This document shows positions 10,431 to 22,483 of a DNA stretch of 64,000 nt, piece after piece (position 1 is the first letter of the stretch; each line of letters starts with the position of its first letter). Origin of the DNA: Capillidium heterosporum (Eukaryota; Entomophthoromycota; Entomophthoromycetes; Entomophthorales; Capillidiaceae); assembly GCA_016630905.1 (NCBI GenBank), contig WBMQ01000002.1:372001-436000 (forward strand), written 5' to 3'. A program made the translations under genes and the position numbers. A model generated the notes under the pieces. It had not been told where the DNA came from, did no database searches, and saw only the letters and a program-made list of their open reading frames with translations.

Positions 10431-10570
10431 CAACTTATATCCGAACTTTCAAACTTTTTTTCAATAACGTGTAAACTTTATTGCCAACTAATATCCGACT
10501 TTAATGTCCCCTTATTAACTGAGTTAATAGTAGGGCCGATTTTCAATCGAGAAACTTATATCCGACTTTA
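10431..10570 (+). repeat. Three short direct repeats upstream of a small gene
   Basis: CAACTTATATCCGAACTTT (10431), CAACTAATATCCGACTTTA (10485) and GAAACTTATATCCGACTTTA (10551) share the core ACTtATATCCGACTTT and are 54 and 66 bases apart. They end ~65 nt before the ATG at 10636, with a TATA-like GTATAAG between. They may be activator sites for that gene. Confidence 0.45.
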
Positions 10571-10635
10571 TACAAGCATACCCGTTTTTTCGGTATAAGC
10601 TTTGCAAGTTTTCAAAGTAAAATCTGATAAAAGTA

Positions 10636-10980
10636 ATGTTCTTTATAGATGGGTGGTGTTTTATTAACCTTTCGATATACCTTTGTTTGGCTGCTGCTTG
10701 GGCATGTGATGAAGGTGCTTCATGTTATACAAATTCGATTTCCGCTCTATCAAGGCTGATATATATTTCGACAGTGTCCCTTAAACTAGTTATCGACCAC
10801 CACTATTTCAATTTTACCGCTTCTAAAGATGTAGGATATGTGACTCACTGTACATATTCAAATCCAACATATTGCTATCAAGTAGAGGAATACAATACAT
10901 CTATCGTAACCATTGCCCATTCTCAAGTGTTTTATCAGCTTGTACCAATCCAAAGTCTACAAACTTTAGCTCTTTTTTAG
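10636..10980 (+). CDS. Possible small secreted cysteine-containing protein
   Basis: A 114-residue frame from a true ATG with a hydrophobic N-terminal stretch ending near AAAWACDEG, which could be a signal peptide or anchor. The remainder has several cysteines, N-glycosylation sequons (NFT, NTS) and a mixed polar composition. It has no family I recognise. Support for a real gene is indirect: signal-like N-terminus, a TATA-like element ~45 nt upstream and three direct repeats further upstream. A chance frame in AT-rich DNA or a truncated relic cannot be excluded. Confidence 0.4.
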   Translation: MFFIDGWCFINLSIYLCLAAAWACDEGASCYTNSISALSRLIYISTVSLKLVIDHHYFNFTASKDVGYVTHCTYSNPTYCYQVEEYNTSIVTIAHSQVFYQLVPIQSLQTLALF

Positions 10981-11885
10981 CTATATACAAAGTATATTTA
11001 AATCCATTATAAAATACCGACAAACCACACTTTTATAGACTGTTCATTTCATAGTTTAACTTATACTTCAAATTAGCTACAGATAACTCATCTCCAATAT
11101 AATTTATTTGATCCTAGTAGACGGAACGGCATAACTATTGCAACTAACTATGTTGTAAAAGAAAGTTCTAGATAGTTGAAGACATATCTAGCTTGAAGTT
11201 TATATAAACCATATAAAATAGGCTACTACCAATACATATAAGGATATTTAAATTCCAAAAAAGGAAACCTATTAGGTATTTATAAAGCGAAAACTACAAA
11301 GAACACATAATTCAAAAGTTTAATAAAGAAGTATAAAAATACGATAAATAGTTGAGCCTAAAAGCCTCTATATACCATATACAACTAAAAACATATCTAA
11401 AATACATACATAAGTAATTAGTATAGGACCACTTAATCTATTCTTGAAAACTAAATCGTTACTTCCCATTCCAGTAAACCGAGTACCAAATTTTATTGTA
11501 TAGCAAACTTAAACTTATCAAAGAATAAACTAAAGGAACTAAATTCAAGAGAAAGCCTAACTATAGGAACCTCATAAACTAGAAAAGATTGTAAATCTAG
11601 ATTCCTAGTACCTAGTCCTAAAGATAAGGCAAAGGGGTTACGATAAGTAAATCCATATTAAAGCTTAACAACTAAAATACGTACTCAAACCCAAAACATA
11701 AAATCCAATATTTAATGATAGAAGCGGAAAAATAAATTACAATATGAGCGGTAGAGTTATCCCAATGCGTTTGGAAGCGGCGGCTCAGTTCAGTTGGTTT
11801 GCTTTGATTTTTGACTTAAGATCTTAGGTAGTTGCATATAAAAGAAGTGAACTACCTAATGCTCATCCTACCCAACTTTGATAAA
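10981..11885. other. Intergenic, no gene seen
   Basis: AT-rich 3' flanks of two convergent genes. No frame, RNA gene or repeat recognised. Confidence 0.6.
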
Positions 11886-13213
11886 TTACTGAGTTGGTGG
11901 CTGGGGCTGGTTGCAATACATCTTGTAAAATAACTTCTTCTCGCTGCAAGTGGCCTTATCCCGCATCAACGAGCATAGGTTGTCGATATCGAACTCGTTG
12001 GGGGCGGGAGCTGGCGCTGGCAGCTGGGCTTTGGCGATCTGTTCATATTGTAGCTTGGTTTGAAAATCCAACAGTTGCATGCCAGCAGCGACGTCGGGGA
12101 GGAGTGGCTGTTCCTGAGCTTGAGAGAACATACCGCTAGCAAGTAAAGGGTCGTACTGGTTGAAGTGATCGGCCAATAAGACTGGGTTGAAGTCGAGCTC
12201 CTGAGGTACAAGATTGGGGTTCAAACCAATGGTGTTGAGCCCGTACATACCTTGATTGAAGCCCATGTCCAGGTTAGGGGTGTAGAAGTTGTTGTTGAGT
12301 TGACCAAAGTCGACAGGGGGGATCTGGTTGACCGAATTGAAGGTGTCGAACAAGCTGACATCCATGGACTGGTTGTAAGGCATCATATAGTCGGTGTTCA
12401 GATCAACTGGAGTGTTCAAGAAGTTAAGCAGATCGTTGGTGTTGAGGGCCCCCGACGAGGCGGCAGATATGGATGGGGTTTGCTGCATGATGTAGGTTTG
12501 AGATGTCAAAGCATCAGTTTCAGTGGCGGGAGTGGAGCTCTTGTCTAAAGCTACCGAACCACTGGCATCTTTGGAGCTGTTGGGTGAACTATCGGCTAAA
12601 TCCAACGATGGACACTCGGTCTCAATATCCTTGCTGTCAACCGAATAGTCCTTGTCCTTGTCGCTGGATGGAGTCAACGTCGTAGTATCAAAGGATTCGA
12701 TCGTCTTGTCGTTGACAAAGTCGAATAAATTGTGGTTGAGCTTGAAGTCCTTGGCGATGTCAACCCCCTTGGAGCCCTTCTGGATCTCCTCCAACTTGGT
12801 TACCAAGTGTTTGTTATCTTCGTTGGCCTTCTTGTTGGCCTTCTCCAATTCCATAATTCGATCTTCGAGCTCCTTGACATAGTTGTCCTTGCGCTCACGG
12901 AAGGCGCGTTGGGCAGCACGGTTTTGAGCGAGCCGTTTCTAAAACCTGTTAGTTACTATAACGCTAAGTTAGCTTACGTTAGCCGGCTCAGTGGTGGCTG
13001 GCTTACGTCCGGCTTTCTTGCGAACTTTTTGTTCAGAAGTAGTTGTTGACTCTATAAAATTAGTTAACACAAGTTTGGGTAAAAGGTATTACGATCTTCG
13101 GCGGCCTGTTTGTCGTTGGAATCCAAGAGGTCATGCTTCCTTTTCTCATCAGTTTCGTGTGAGAGCTCGGTCTTGATAGCTTGGTTCATATTTTGACGGT
13201 TGGCGGAGATCAT
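11886..13213 (-). CDS. Pap1/Yap1-type bZIP transcription factor
   Basis: Three exons give a 415-residue protein. The basic region KRLAQNRAAQRAFRERK (residues ~66-82) has the Yap-family Asn-x-x-Ala-Gln-x-x-Phe-Arg signature and is followed by a leucine zipper beginning at ELEDRIMELEK. The central region is Asn/Gln/Asp/Pro-rich, as in activation domains. The C-terminus NLCSLMRDKATCSEKK matches the C-terminal cysteine-rich domain that carries the nuclear export signal in Yap1/Pap1. Only four cysteines exist in the protein (one in TECPSLD, then C387, C396, C407). The first c-CRD cysteine of Yap1 and the n-CRD cluster are missing. Introns: ~12942-12977 and ~13056-13094. ATG chosen at 13213; 13189 is an alternative. 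Role: oxidative and drug stress response, inferred from family. Confidence 0.88.
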
Positions 13214-16200
13214 TATTAATACAGATTTGTTGAGCTTTAGCGGAAAGAGATGCGAATTTATAATCAAAGAGCTAATCGGTAATAACTTGAATTGGATTCA
13301 CAATTTATAGAACTTCCCTATTACGCAGCTTTCTAAAAAGTCAATGTAACTTAATCCCGAAGACTTTCATGCATCCAGCCATTTAAACGAACCAGGTTAC
13401 TTGGGTGTGCCGATTGATTGGATTTAGCCAAAGGGTTTCTTTTGCAAAGGTGAGGTTTATGAGATTCATGGTGAGTCGTTATCAAATAGACCAATCAAAA
13501 TGGATATTCGTTGCTTTTATTGACTTAGGACAGATCAGATTTAAGCTCTTTTAACCACAGCTTTCCTATTTAAGTTGCAGGTTCTAAGAAAAGATTCGGA
13601 AGCGAACATCCCGACAGGAGTCAACAGGAACCTATTTTTAGAAAACCCCATTCCAAAAAAGTGATTAGCCGTATAAACTATTAGCCAAGTTGATTAGAAT
13701 AGCACTTGAGGTTGTAAATCGGTATGAGCAAGTGTTTAACTAAATATAGGACTTCAGCCTATTGAATTCTTGAAGCAGGCACCAGATCCAACTTCCTTGG
13801 CCTGTATAGCTCACAATTAACGTGGTATATTAAAGCAGAGACGAGAAACTGGCAGTTCTATATGGATATACCTGCCACAATACACTTTTACTTGCAACTG
13901 TGCTAATTGCTCTGGAACTATTTAGACAATTGAGGCATTTCGCCTCAAAGCAGGAGGTGAACGTGAAAGTTCAAATTGTTGAAATGCCGAAAACGAAAAT
14001 ATGCATTTCCCTACAACAGCATCCAAATATTTCCAAAACGAATCAAAATGGATAGGAATCCAATATTTATGGCTAGGCCATTTCACCGGCCTTTAATACG
14101 TGGTAGAATGCGAGACGAAAGTTTTGCCAAGTATCGTTGAGGGAGCATGGGAGTTCTAAATGGGTTGGCTGGGTGATGCTTAATACAACAGCTATAATTG
14201 TATATTCGATACACATGTCTATCCAAGCCATACAGAAATAAAAGAATAGAACATCATTTGCTTTGCCAAACCCATGCGGACATTTCTATCTAGGAGTAAG
14301 ACTGCTCCTAAACCTTAGGATCGAACAACCATAACTTCGGAAATGCGGTTTCTAAACTAACAAAAATAGTTTAGTTTAAACTTAAACAGGAAAATTTTAA
14401 TTAAGGTATAGAATCTATTGTTGTATAGATTGGCTTTGATGATATATTTATCAGATGAAGCTCTGAAAGTTGATTGGAATATCAAAGTTTCATTATAGGG
14501 AGGCTGGCTGGCGATCTAGGATAACGTCGGCACAACAGTTGTTTTCCTAATAAAGAGATGTTAGAAATGGCTGCTGCTGACCGACTTTTATACCTCACAA
14601 ACAGGCCTTTTAATAGGAATAGTAGACATATGACTACTCTTTGCTTTGTATACTTTTGACTGCGTTGTGAGGCAGCTCAACAAAGAATTGTTGCTAAATA
14701 TAGTAAAGTTAGTTACATTGTAAGCTATAGTTGGCATGAAAGGCACTTAGTTTAACCACAGTTGGGTACCATTCATTGGCAACTCTTTATTGTCAATTTT
14801 CAACAATTATTAGTACAATAGCTAGCTTCCAATTCTACTTGGGTCATACCGTAGTTCTGATTGGACTTAAGCTTTTAGACACGAACATTATCAAGTTGTA
14901 CAATGTCGGGCATCTAGCTGTTGATAAATAGCTCATCATTTTAACTTGATCCTACTTTAATACTAAGAACGAGCAAGTGACTAACTACAAGCCAATATTA
15001 AACTATATCCGATCGACTTCAACTTTACAGTAAACCTGTCGATTTCGCTAACCAAAATCATCAAACTTTTAACATCTTACACTTTGGCTTCCAGAGGTCC
15101 TAGTCTCTGAGCCTAGTTAATTCTTCCTACTAACTTTCCAACAACTTCCAGATGGATAGCTTAAATTTGAATGGAATTAGTAACGAATTTCTTTTGATAG
15201 GAGCGTTGGCATATTTACAGAAGCTTTCAGTTATAGGATCAAACTGATTGTACAACTACTTCATTGCTAGTATATGTTACATCGAAGGTATGAGTACCTA
15301 AAGACAATGTAGTACAGTTTATTCAGAAAAATCAAGGTAAAAATCTAAACTATATGGGTAAGGTCAATCATATAGTATCTAGCTTCAAAACAAAGTTCAA
15401 GGGATTTTGGACAATGTAAATCTTATAGGATTGGTGTTCAAATATTATTTAATAGTATCTTGGAAGTAGCCGATCTTATCTATCAAGAAGCTAGATAACA
15501 GTCAGACCTCAATGAGCTTTATAGACTTGATCATCCATAAAAATTGCAACAAGCTATTCGATCACTTTGATCAAAATCAAAAGTTTGTTCATAGTTTATT
15601 GAACTATATAGCGTTAAAAGATTAATCCACATTTAATTTGAATCTATTGAAAGAAATCAGTAAAATGCATTTGAGTATCAAGGTTTATTTTAATACGTAG
15701 ATACCCTAGCTAAATAGAAAGGTATTAATGTCAAAATGTTGATTAATAGTTGTTAAAATTTATATTTTAAATCGTATTGATAAATTTGTCATATAAAGGC
15801 TGTTGGTACCTATCGATCAACCAAGTTAAATAGAATTGCTATGCATTCAAGCGAAATATTCTATAAAACATTGATGATTTTGATGCTTTCTAGATATAAT
15901 ATAGTATATATTGTCTAGAGGTTTATTTAGGTATGGTCGGAGTAATATATTTATCTACACGTACAAACTTCAAAACTTCATCCTTCTGAATCAAATTTTA
16001 CTATACTTAAAATAGCTGTAGTAAAAACTACAATCGTCTATATTTTGTGATTAGAAGTCTATAAGTTAAATTTAAATGTTGGTAAGTTGTAAGCCCTTAT
16101 TCCTAAATTTTCCAATAAAAGCGTTTTATTATATTGAATATACATAATTAAAATGTCAATATAGTGAAATATAAAAGTAAATTTTGATAGAATGTTAGAA

Positions 16201-16449
16201 GTATATATACACAATGCCGATTAAAGTAAACATTACTATTTACCAAATGTACCAAGTCATAAGGCTACTTCATACAAAGCCCTTTATATATAAAGCAATA
16301 TGAATGTTCACCTAGCAACTACAACAAAGGAACTATATATGATAGTCACAACCTAATGCGTATAAGCAAGCAACACTTTATTACTATAAAAATGGGAGTC
16401 GATTGTAGCATATCCCAGCTCCATATCCTACTTACACTTAGCCTCAACT
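13214..16449. other. Long gene-poor stretch
   Basis: More than 3 kb without a gene I can support. At 14870-15240, plus strand, one frame reads coding-like pieces (LLDTNIIKLYNVGHL, HLTLWLPEVLVSEPS) broken by many stops, resembling leucine-rich-repeat debris of the F-box/LRR kind found near 34 kb. The remainder is AT-rich spacer. No tRNA or repeat array was seen. Confidence 0.45.
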
Positions 16450-17229
16450 TCAATGCTTCTTAAAGTCGGTATGATCCTTATGAGCTAGATACAAAAAGCA
16501 TTTCTAAGTAAAAGAGAAATAATTTAAATTACCTTTGTAGAAAGGGGAGTTAAATTGCACTTCGCTTAGGGCTTTGGGGAAGGATTTGGTAATATCGAGG
16601 GTCTCGGCTTTACTAGCGTCGTAGTTCCAAATTTGTAGTACGTCGGCCGACCAACGAGAACCAATGGATACTCCAACCAGCTTGTCCCCTAGAATCAATT
16701 AGTTTAAATTTGTCAAATTAATTTACCTTTGTTTAGGGCCGCCTCCATCAACTCACCGATGCAGAGCATCAGTATCTCTGGCCATACTAAAGGTGTATCG
16801 TCTTTGTTTAGGCGGAAGGACCAGGAACCTCCATTTTGATTCATTGGGTCTTCCCTATTGAACTCATTAGCTTCATTACGAACAAATTCGATTACCAGAT
16901 GGGTTGCACCCCCTTCTTGAAAAAATGTATACTGGTCCGGTTACTGAGCTTGTCGGGACTGATAATAGTGTTGTAGGCGGACCAAAACTCCTGCGTACTG
17001 TTAGTTGGACATTCTTGATTTATAAGTTACTTGGACGGTAGAAACGGTACATATCAAGTCCAAATTGGACGAGTAATCTCCATTGGCACCTCCCTTATTT
17101 GAATAGCTAGGTGTAGGCGTTAGTCTTAGTTAATTGGAAAAATTACTCGTCCTTCCAGAAGCACCACTGGTTGTGGAGGGGTACCGGTGCGTTGAACTGT
17201 TCTTCAGTCAAAGATCCATTTACAGCCAT
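16450..17229 (-). CDS. eIF4E family, class III (eIF4E3-like) cap-binding protein
   Basis: Six exons joined by 33-50 nt introns encode about 190 residues. Order: VPLHNQWCFWKD, SSNLDLICTVSTVQEFW, GVQPIWEDPMNQNGGSW, PEILMLCIGELM, GDKLVGVSIGSRW with DVLQIWNYDAS, and a final short exon FYKAHKDHTDFKKH. The Val-Pro-Leu-His start, Thr-Val-x-Thr-Val-Gln-x-Phe-Trp segment, Asp-Val-x-Gln-x-Trp-Asn strand and Phe-Tyr-Lys-x-His end match animal eIF4E3 rather than canonical eIF4E. The cap-stacking Trp equivalent to human W102 and its Glu are kept (IWED); the W56 position appears to be Tyr (GDYSSNL). Class III proteins bind caps atypically and can compete with eIF4E. Start and stop (TGA at 16450) come from splicing all family blocks in frame. 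Confidence 0.85.
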
Positions 17230-18087
17230 TCTAAATTAATTACTATTTAAAAACAACCAGGTATCTAAATGAAATGTCCATTAGATTTGCAAAAAAGGCA
17301 AGTTAAAGTAAAATAAGTTGAAGGTGTCACTATCTGTATCGATATTAAAATTAATGTATATATTTACCTCTTACACAAGCTTTTCTCTTTGAAAATTTCA
17401 AAAGGAAACCTTTGACCTTAGATTCTGATATCGGGCTTTTAAATCAGAAACTACGTGGAATCCACGAGAATCATGGTATCCAATCAAGTTTGAAGCTGCT
17501 ATCCCTGTGGTAATCCTTTCAGGGTAGAGTTAGATTACTATGCACCAAAAGTAAAACAAAGGTAGACTCAATAGCCTTTGTACACTCCAGTTCGTTAGCT
17601 TCGACAGCTGCTATCATTATCTTTCTAACGGTGTAGGTCCAAGTAGATAACAATGAGTTACCGATGTAAAAAAAGAACTGCCTTTCCGATTTGGCTTTAT
17701 ATTTTGCTAAAATATGAAGTCTTTGAGTTAAACTTTAATACCGATGAAAGGTATATAGGCCTAGCTTATATCAAAAGTATATTAATATTGAATTAAATGC
17801 TATGATTTCTTTAGTTTGATGTTTACGGCTCTTTATCAAAGGATTTTGGATCAATAGCTATCAGCCTGATAATGTTGATAAAAATAAGAATTATTATATA
17901 TTATCGAAATCCTATTACATTTACATTTATATCAAATATTCTTAGGAAAAGTGTGTTAAATGACTATAGTATAAACATACTCTCCATTAATATAAGCAAC
18001 ATAGTGAAGAAAAATAAATTACAACATAAATGCTAAAGATAATATTCAAAGATAAATGTTATTATAAAAGCTTCAACATCCTACCGA
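17230..18087. other. Intergenic, no gene seen
   Basis: AT-rich spacer between the start of the eIF4E-like gene and the 3' end of EMC3. Nothing recognisable. Confidence 0.6.
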
Positions 18088-18974
18088 CTACTTCAAAAGA
18101 TGTTGATGCTTTTCCAAAACTCTTCGTTCGACGTTAGCAAGGTGCCACCTATGGACATGTAGGTTCAAATTCTCAGCTTCATCCTTGAACATTTTGGGGG
18201 CCATATCTTTTTGCCCGCCCATCATCTGCATTTGTGGCATGTGCATAGCTTGCATATCTTTGACACCATCGGCTGAATTCTCATCCCCCAGCAAAATAGC
18301 AAACACCGCCTTTAATCCAAACAAATTCAAAAAGTACCAGGATAGGGACGAGACATATGCTACACTCATATCGGGGGCATATATACCGTGCTGTAACATA
18401 TCTTTGAAGCGTAATGTCAACGGGAAAGGTAATTGGATGAGTACAAATCCCGAAAAGAAGAAATTGATCCAACTCATTATCAAAGTTTGAGGTACGACCA
18501 TAGCTACGTTACGTTTCATACCAGCCATCATCCCTTCCATCATAACGGGATCACTTAAAGGATTGGTAGTTTTAGGTTTGGCGTCGGTAACTGGGCCATT
18601 TTTTAGGTAGCTACCGGCTTCGATGGCGTTTATGTAAAATTGCTTTCTAGCTTGGAACTTGGTAGGGGGGAGATGGTCTCCTTTAGTGTGGAGTAAGGCA
18701 CAATAGGCTAAAGCTTGACGTTCCTTAAGTTCATTGATTTTAGGTCGAGTTGGGGTTGGAGTTAATAATATGGTGACGTAGTGACGAAGTACACCGACTA
18801 GTACCATAACTAGCATGATGGGGAATAGAACCCAGTCACGGATAGCTAGTTCAAATTAAAGTTTTGAAAATTAAAAATTGTGTACCTGGATCTAGGATCA
18901 TAGTCTCACTAAACAGAAAATGGGTTAGTCAACTTTTGAATTTTTGAAAGTTTAATTTACCTTGATACTGCCAT
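18088..18974 (-). CDS. EMC3: ER membrane protein complex subunit 3 (EMC3)
   Basis: Three exons; the first two are tiny (MAVS, then SETMILDP) and join to AIRDWVLFPIMLVMVLVG, the conserved EMC3 start. EMC3 is an Oxa1-superfamily insertase subunit of the ER membrane protein complex. Visible hallmarks: first membrane helix followed by LRHYVTILL, a cytosolic segment with ERQALAYCALLHTKGDHLPP, MMEGMMAGMKRNVAMVVPQTL before the second helix, INFFFSGFVLIQLPFPLT, and SSLSWYFLNLFGL, all highly conserved. About 270 residues, the family length. The C-terminal tail is Met/Gln-rich. Start ATG 18974 follows from splicing at 18960 (GTAAAT) and from conservation of the N-terminal LDPAIRDW. Confidence 0.95.
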
Positions 18975-20100
18975 CTTCAACTGTTGTAATTTGCGTCTTT
19001 CTGAACCAGCTGTAGAGTTTGAGAGATGATGTTTAGAGTGAGATTTCAATTGGAGCTTTTGGGAAACTTGGATGTCGTTTTGGAACCAATCGATTTCAAT
19101 TCAAACTTCTAAACAAAAGTCGTACGAAACTCCAATTGAAGTTAGTATTTGAATCTAACTAGAATTAAAGTTACTTTTAAGAATGGATTAGTACAATTAC
19201 AGAATTTGTACTACATCCCACATTATACATCATCTATAATCATAGATCTATCGAAATCTGTAACAACAACTGTTGAAAAATAGGTTTCCAACTGTTTGAA
19301 AGTTAAGCATAGATGCTTCTATGCTAATTATATAGTATTTAGTTTATATCCAACACCAAGGTTAGGATAAAGTAATTGTTTATTGACTTTTAAATCGAAA
19401 GTAGTGTATCTAACCTATAACTACATTTTGAATTGTAGTAAGGTACTTGGTACGATGATCTACCTGTGTACTGATATGACGTCGTGCATTGATCAATTAT
19501 AGCTAAAGGACCATCCATAATGCTTTAGCTTGTTACGATCCCCATTTAAGCTTTATATAATCATTATTTTCCATATAAAGAGCTTTATAACCCAACATTT
19601 GGTTAGGTATTGGTAAATTTACCAGTTGGTTGTTTTTGGACTCAAAAGCTAATAGCTTTCTCTTTGGATTTTGCCAAGGATAGATATATTGATTGAGAGA
19701 GGTGATCCTCCCTTCCCTTCCTAGCTTCTAGAGCTTTATGTATTTCTCCATAAATATTTTCATGTCCAGTAAACTTTTCTGCATTATACAATTTATGTAT
19801 GCAAAAAATCTGCTTCTATAGTTCCATTGAAAGATATTTGCGATTTTTGGATCCAATAGTAAGCAAAGCTTGTCATAAATCTTTCATCTGAGGCGTGTCT
19901 ATATAAAAACGATGGGCTCTAATATAAAAATTTGAAAGTACATTGAAGGTGTATTTAGTATAGCAGCATTAGGATATCGACAATAAAGGCAGTATGGGAT
20001 TGCGTCTCATATCCACCTCCGGCTAAACACCACTTATCCAGCTCTTTCAAATACCCTTCCGATCTCATAATTTATGCACACCTCCAAAATCAATATAAAG
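18975..20100. other. Intergenic, no gene seen
   Basis: AT-rich sequence upstream of EMC3. Nothing recognised until the broken coding traces that begin near 20.1 kb. Confidence 0.55.
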
Positions 20101-20104
20101 TGCT

Positions 20105-20454
20105 TTATGGCTTCAAGTATTCAAGCTCCTAAAGAAAAATTGATGCCGAGACATAATCTAGTCCGTCTTGAAAAAACGAATGTTTTTCTACAAATTCCAT
20201 CGCAAAAAGCCCGCAAACTTATCTGAACAGAGTGGTACCGAACTAAAAAACCGCTCCAGCACATTCCCACAACACCAAAGCAAAATTACCTAAAGAGTTC
20301 AACATACGATCTTCCCAGCTAAAAATATTGGCTATCCAAGCCAATGAAATGGTGCATTTGTCCATAATCTTTAAACCATTGGTGCGGATTAAGTCTCTAA
20401 AGAACAAGTTAAGTAATAATAGTGGCTCAGCCAATACTTCCCAAGAAATAGGTT
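20105..20454 (-). pseudogene. Broken gene for a hydrophobic protein
   Basis: One minus-strand frame reads a protein-like sequence from ~20454 down to ~20130: SWEVLAEPLLLLNLFFRDL, then KIMDKCTISLAWIANIFSWEDRM and SLGNFALVLWECAGAVF, a stop, FGTTLFR, a stop, then VCGLFAMEFVEKHSFFQDG and further stops. The alternation of hydrophobic blocks with a Ser-Trp-Glu-Asp turn recalls reticulon-like or Pex30-like membrane domains, but weakly. Without a start and with at least three in-frame stops it is a relic. The identity of the parent gene is not established. Confidence 0.35.
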
Positions 20455-20718
20455 CAAGGACAGTAATTTAGTTGATCCACTGTTTTCAAATCACTAAACA
20501 AAATTCAAAGCTATATAAAATGGAAGGACAAAGACCACCAAACTTTTCAAAATATAAATTTATATCTCCCCATCCCTACTTATCTTATTACATACTTATA
20601 TAGACATACATAATTAATATTTACTACCACCTAATTAATAGACAAATAGACCTATAGACTACATAGAACATACAGTATTTACTTAATTCACATAGCCAAC
20701 AAATACAAATAACTCAAC

Positions 20719-21657
20719 ATGCCTATTACCTCACCACTCCCCTCCCCCTCGTTGAAACCTCGACACAGCTACTTCGACTTGGAGTTCGACGTACCTAAGC
20801 ACCACTTGGAACCCATTACCGAACAAGTCGTCTTAGACCAAACTCAAGTTCAACACCAGAACAAATTACCGAGATACCAAGATATTGTAGGCAAGTTACC
20901 AAGAAAGTCGCAGTTATTATCTAGCCTACGTTGCGGTTCCAAGTTCAGTGGCTATCAGCGTAGTGGTAAAGATAAGTTCCCTGTAGAGATTGATATCAAG
21001 GTAAAGTTTATTTCAAAATAAAAGTTTTCTAACAATACAAACATAGATGGTAGACTTAAACTCCTCAACCTTATGCGGTTACCTCAAGATTGAAAACTTG
21101 ACTAAGGAGAATCCTCAACTTACTACTTACTTTGAAGGTGAAATTATCGGTCAAAATTTCAACTTCCACACTAGAAAGTGGAATACCAACGAGGATATCG
21201 ATAGGCAGCATTGGTCCAAATTTGATGCCTTCCATAGCTTTATCAACAACTTTAACGACGATACCTTCAACTACGAAGGTAGTGATGATTTTATCTTTAT
21301 GCGGTGGAAGGAGTTGTTCTTAGTTCCCAACTATAGGAAAAAGGATTTGGATGGAGTGGTAAGTTTATTTTAGGATTGAAGTTGATGTTTATTAATCTAT
21401 TTTTGGGTTTCTATAGAGTTTCTCAGGGTTCTACTATATATGTTACCAAATTTCAACTGGATCTATCAATGGGTTCTACTACCATCCGGTACATATTCAT
21501 ATATATTTTGAAAGACTAATTAATTCCTTATAGTCGGCTGCCGAATGGTTCCAAGACCTAAATCTGAGTTACGTACCCTGCAATACCTTCCAGTAAGTCT
21601 ATCATACGTTGTCCTTTTACTTATCCACCTTTATTTAGATCTTATGAGTTCAGGTAG
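20719..21657 (+). CDS. GID4: GID4/Vid24 degron receptor of the GID/CTLH ubiquitin ligase
   Basis: Five exons encode the Vid24 family beta-barrel that binds Pro/N-degron substrates (gluconeogenic enzymes in yeast). Diagnostic blocks: SLRCGSKFSGYQRSG, VEIDIKMVDLNSSTLCGYL, LKIENLTKENPQLTTYFEGE, HWSKFDAFHSF, RWKELFLVPNY, SFSGFYYICYQISTGSINGF and the terminal SYEFR, matching the family's Phe/Tyr-Glu-Phe-Arg end. The first intron splits DIK|MVD at 21000-21046. The last exon is only about 18 nt long and ends with TAG at 21655-21657. The N-terminal ~60 residues before the barrel are Pro/His/Gln-rich and probably disordered. All key barrel segments are intact. Confidence 0.93.
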
Positions 21658-22483
21658 TCGAATTTACCTTTGACAATAGCTTTCACTACCTTTATACCTT
21701 TGCATCGAGTTGGATTGGTTTGTATAACGCACCTTTTAAAATTAATAAAGCTTTTACTATTTTTTAGTTTATGAGTTGCTATGCTTTTATATACATGTTA
21801 AATTTAGTATGTAAAGTGGTCAAGTTTTGAATTGGTCTAGTGGAGTGGTGGTATAGTTTAAAGGTAACTTGGGATTCAACAAGTTCAGCTGCTGCGTCGT
21901 ATATTTTCAATATGCAATATGGTAAGGACAGATGCAACAATCAATATGCTTTCTACATTTAAAATCATAGTTTAAATATCAGTATACAAGTGAAGGCCTC
22001 TTGCAAATAGATATCTGAACTATACTTTTTATGATACATCATAATTACCTCCTTTTATATTTTCAAAACGTATATTGAATTATTTTTATTGCTACGCCCT
22101 ATTAAAGTATGATGGGATGCTATATAGGTATGTATGTTTGATTGTTCCCCTATCTTAATCTATCTAAAGGTATGATATACGTATATTTATATATAAACTA
22201 TGTTACGGCTAAAGACGGGTCTTATTTTAGCTCCGATTACCAATCCATTTTATGCCAATAAAAATATTTAATAATATTAAATAGTACTTACAGAACAAGG
22301 CTTATAAAAATTTAAATAATGTGCCACCAGTACTAACTTATATGGTGTTTTCATATCATAAGTATCAGGCTAAATATATACATATAGGTAATCAACTAGA
22401 TAAAAGTAAACTAAAAAATCGATACAAAATATTCGATAGCAAAATATACATTATTTATTTAAATTAATCGCAATAACTACAGC
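21658..22483. other. Intergenic, no gene seen
   Basis: AT-rich spacer between convergent genes. A tRNA A-box-like string near 21850 has no matching B box and was rejected. Confidence 0.6.

Noticed and set aside
21840-21910. tRNA-like string GTGGTATAGTTTAAAGG
   Set aside because: It resembles an A box, but no B box (GGTTCGA-type) or acceptor stem pairing follows at a usable distance.
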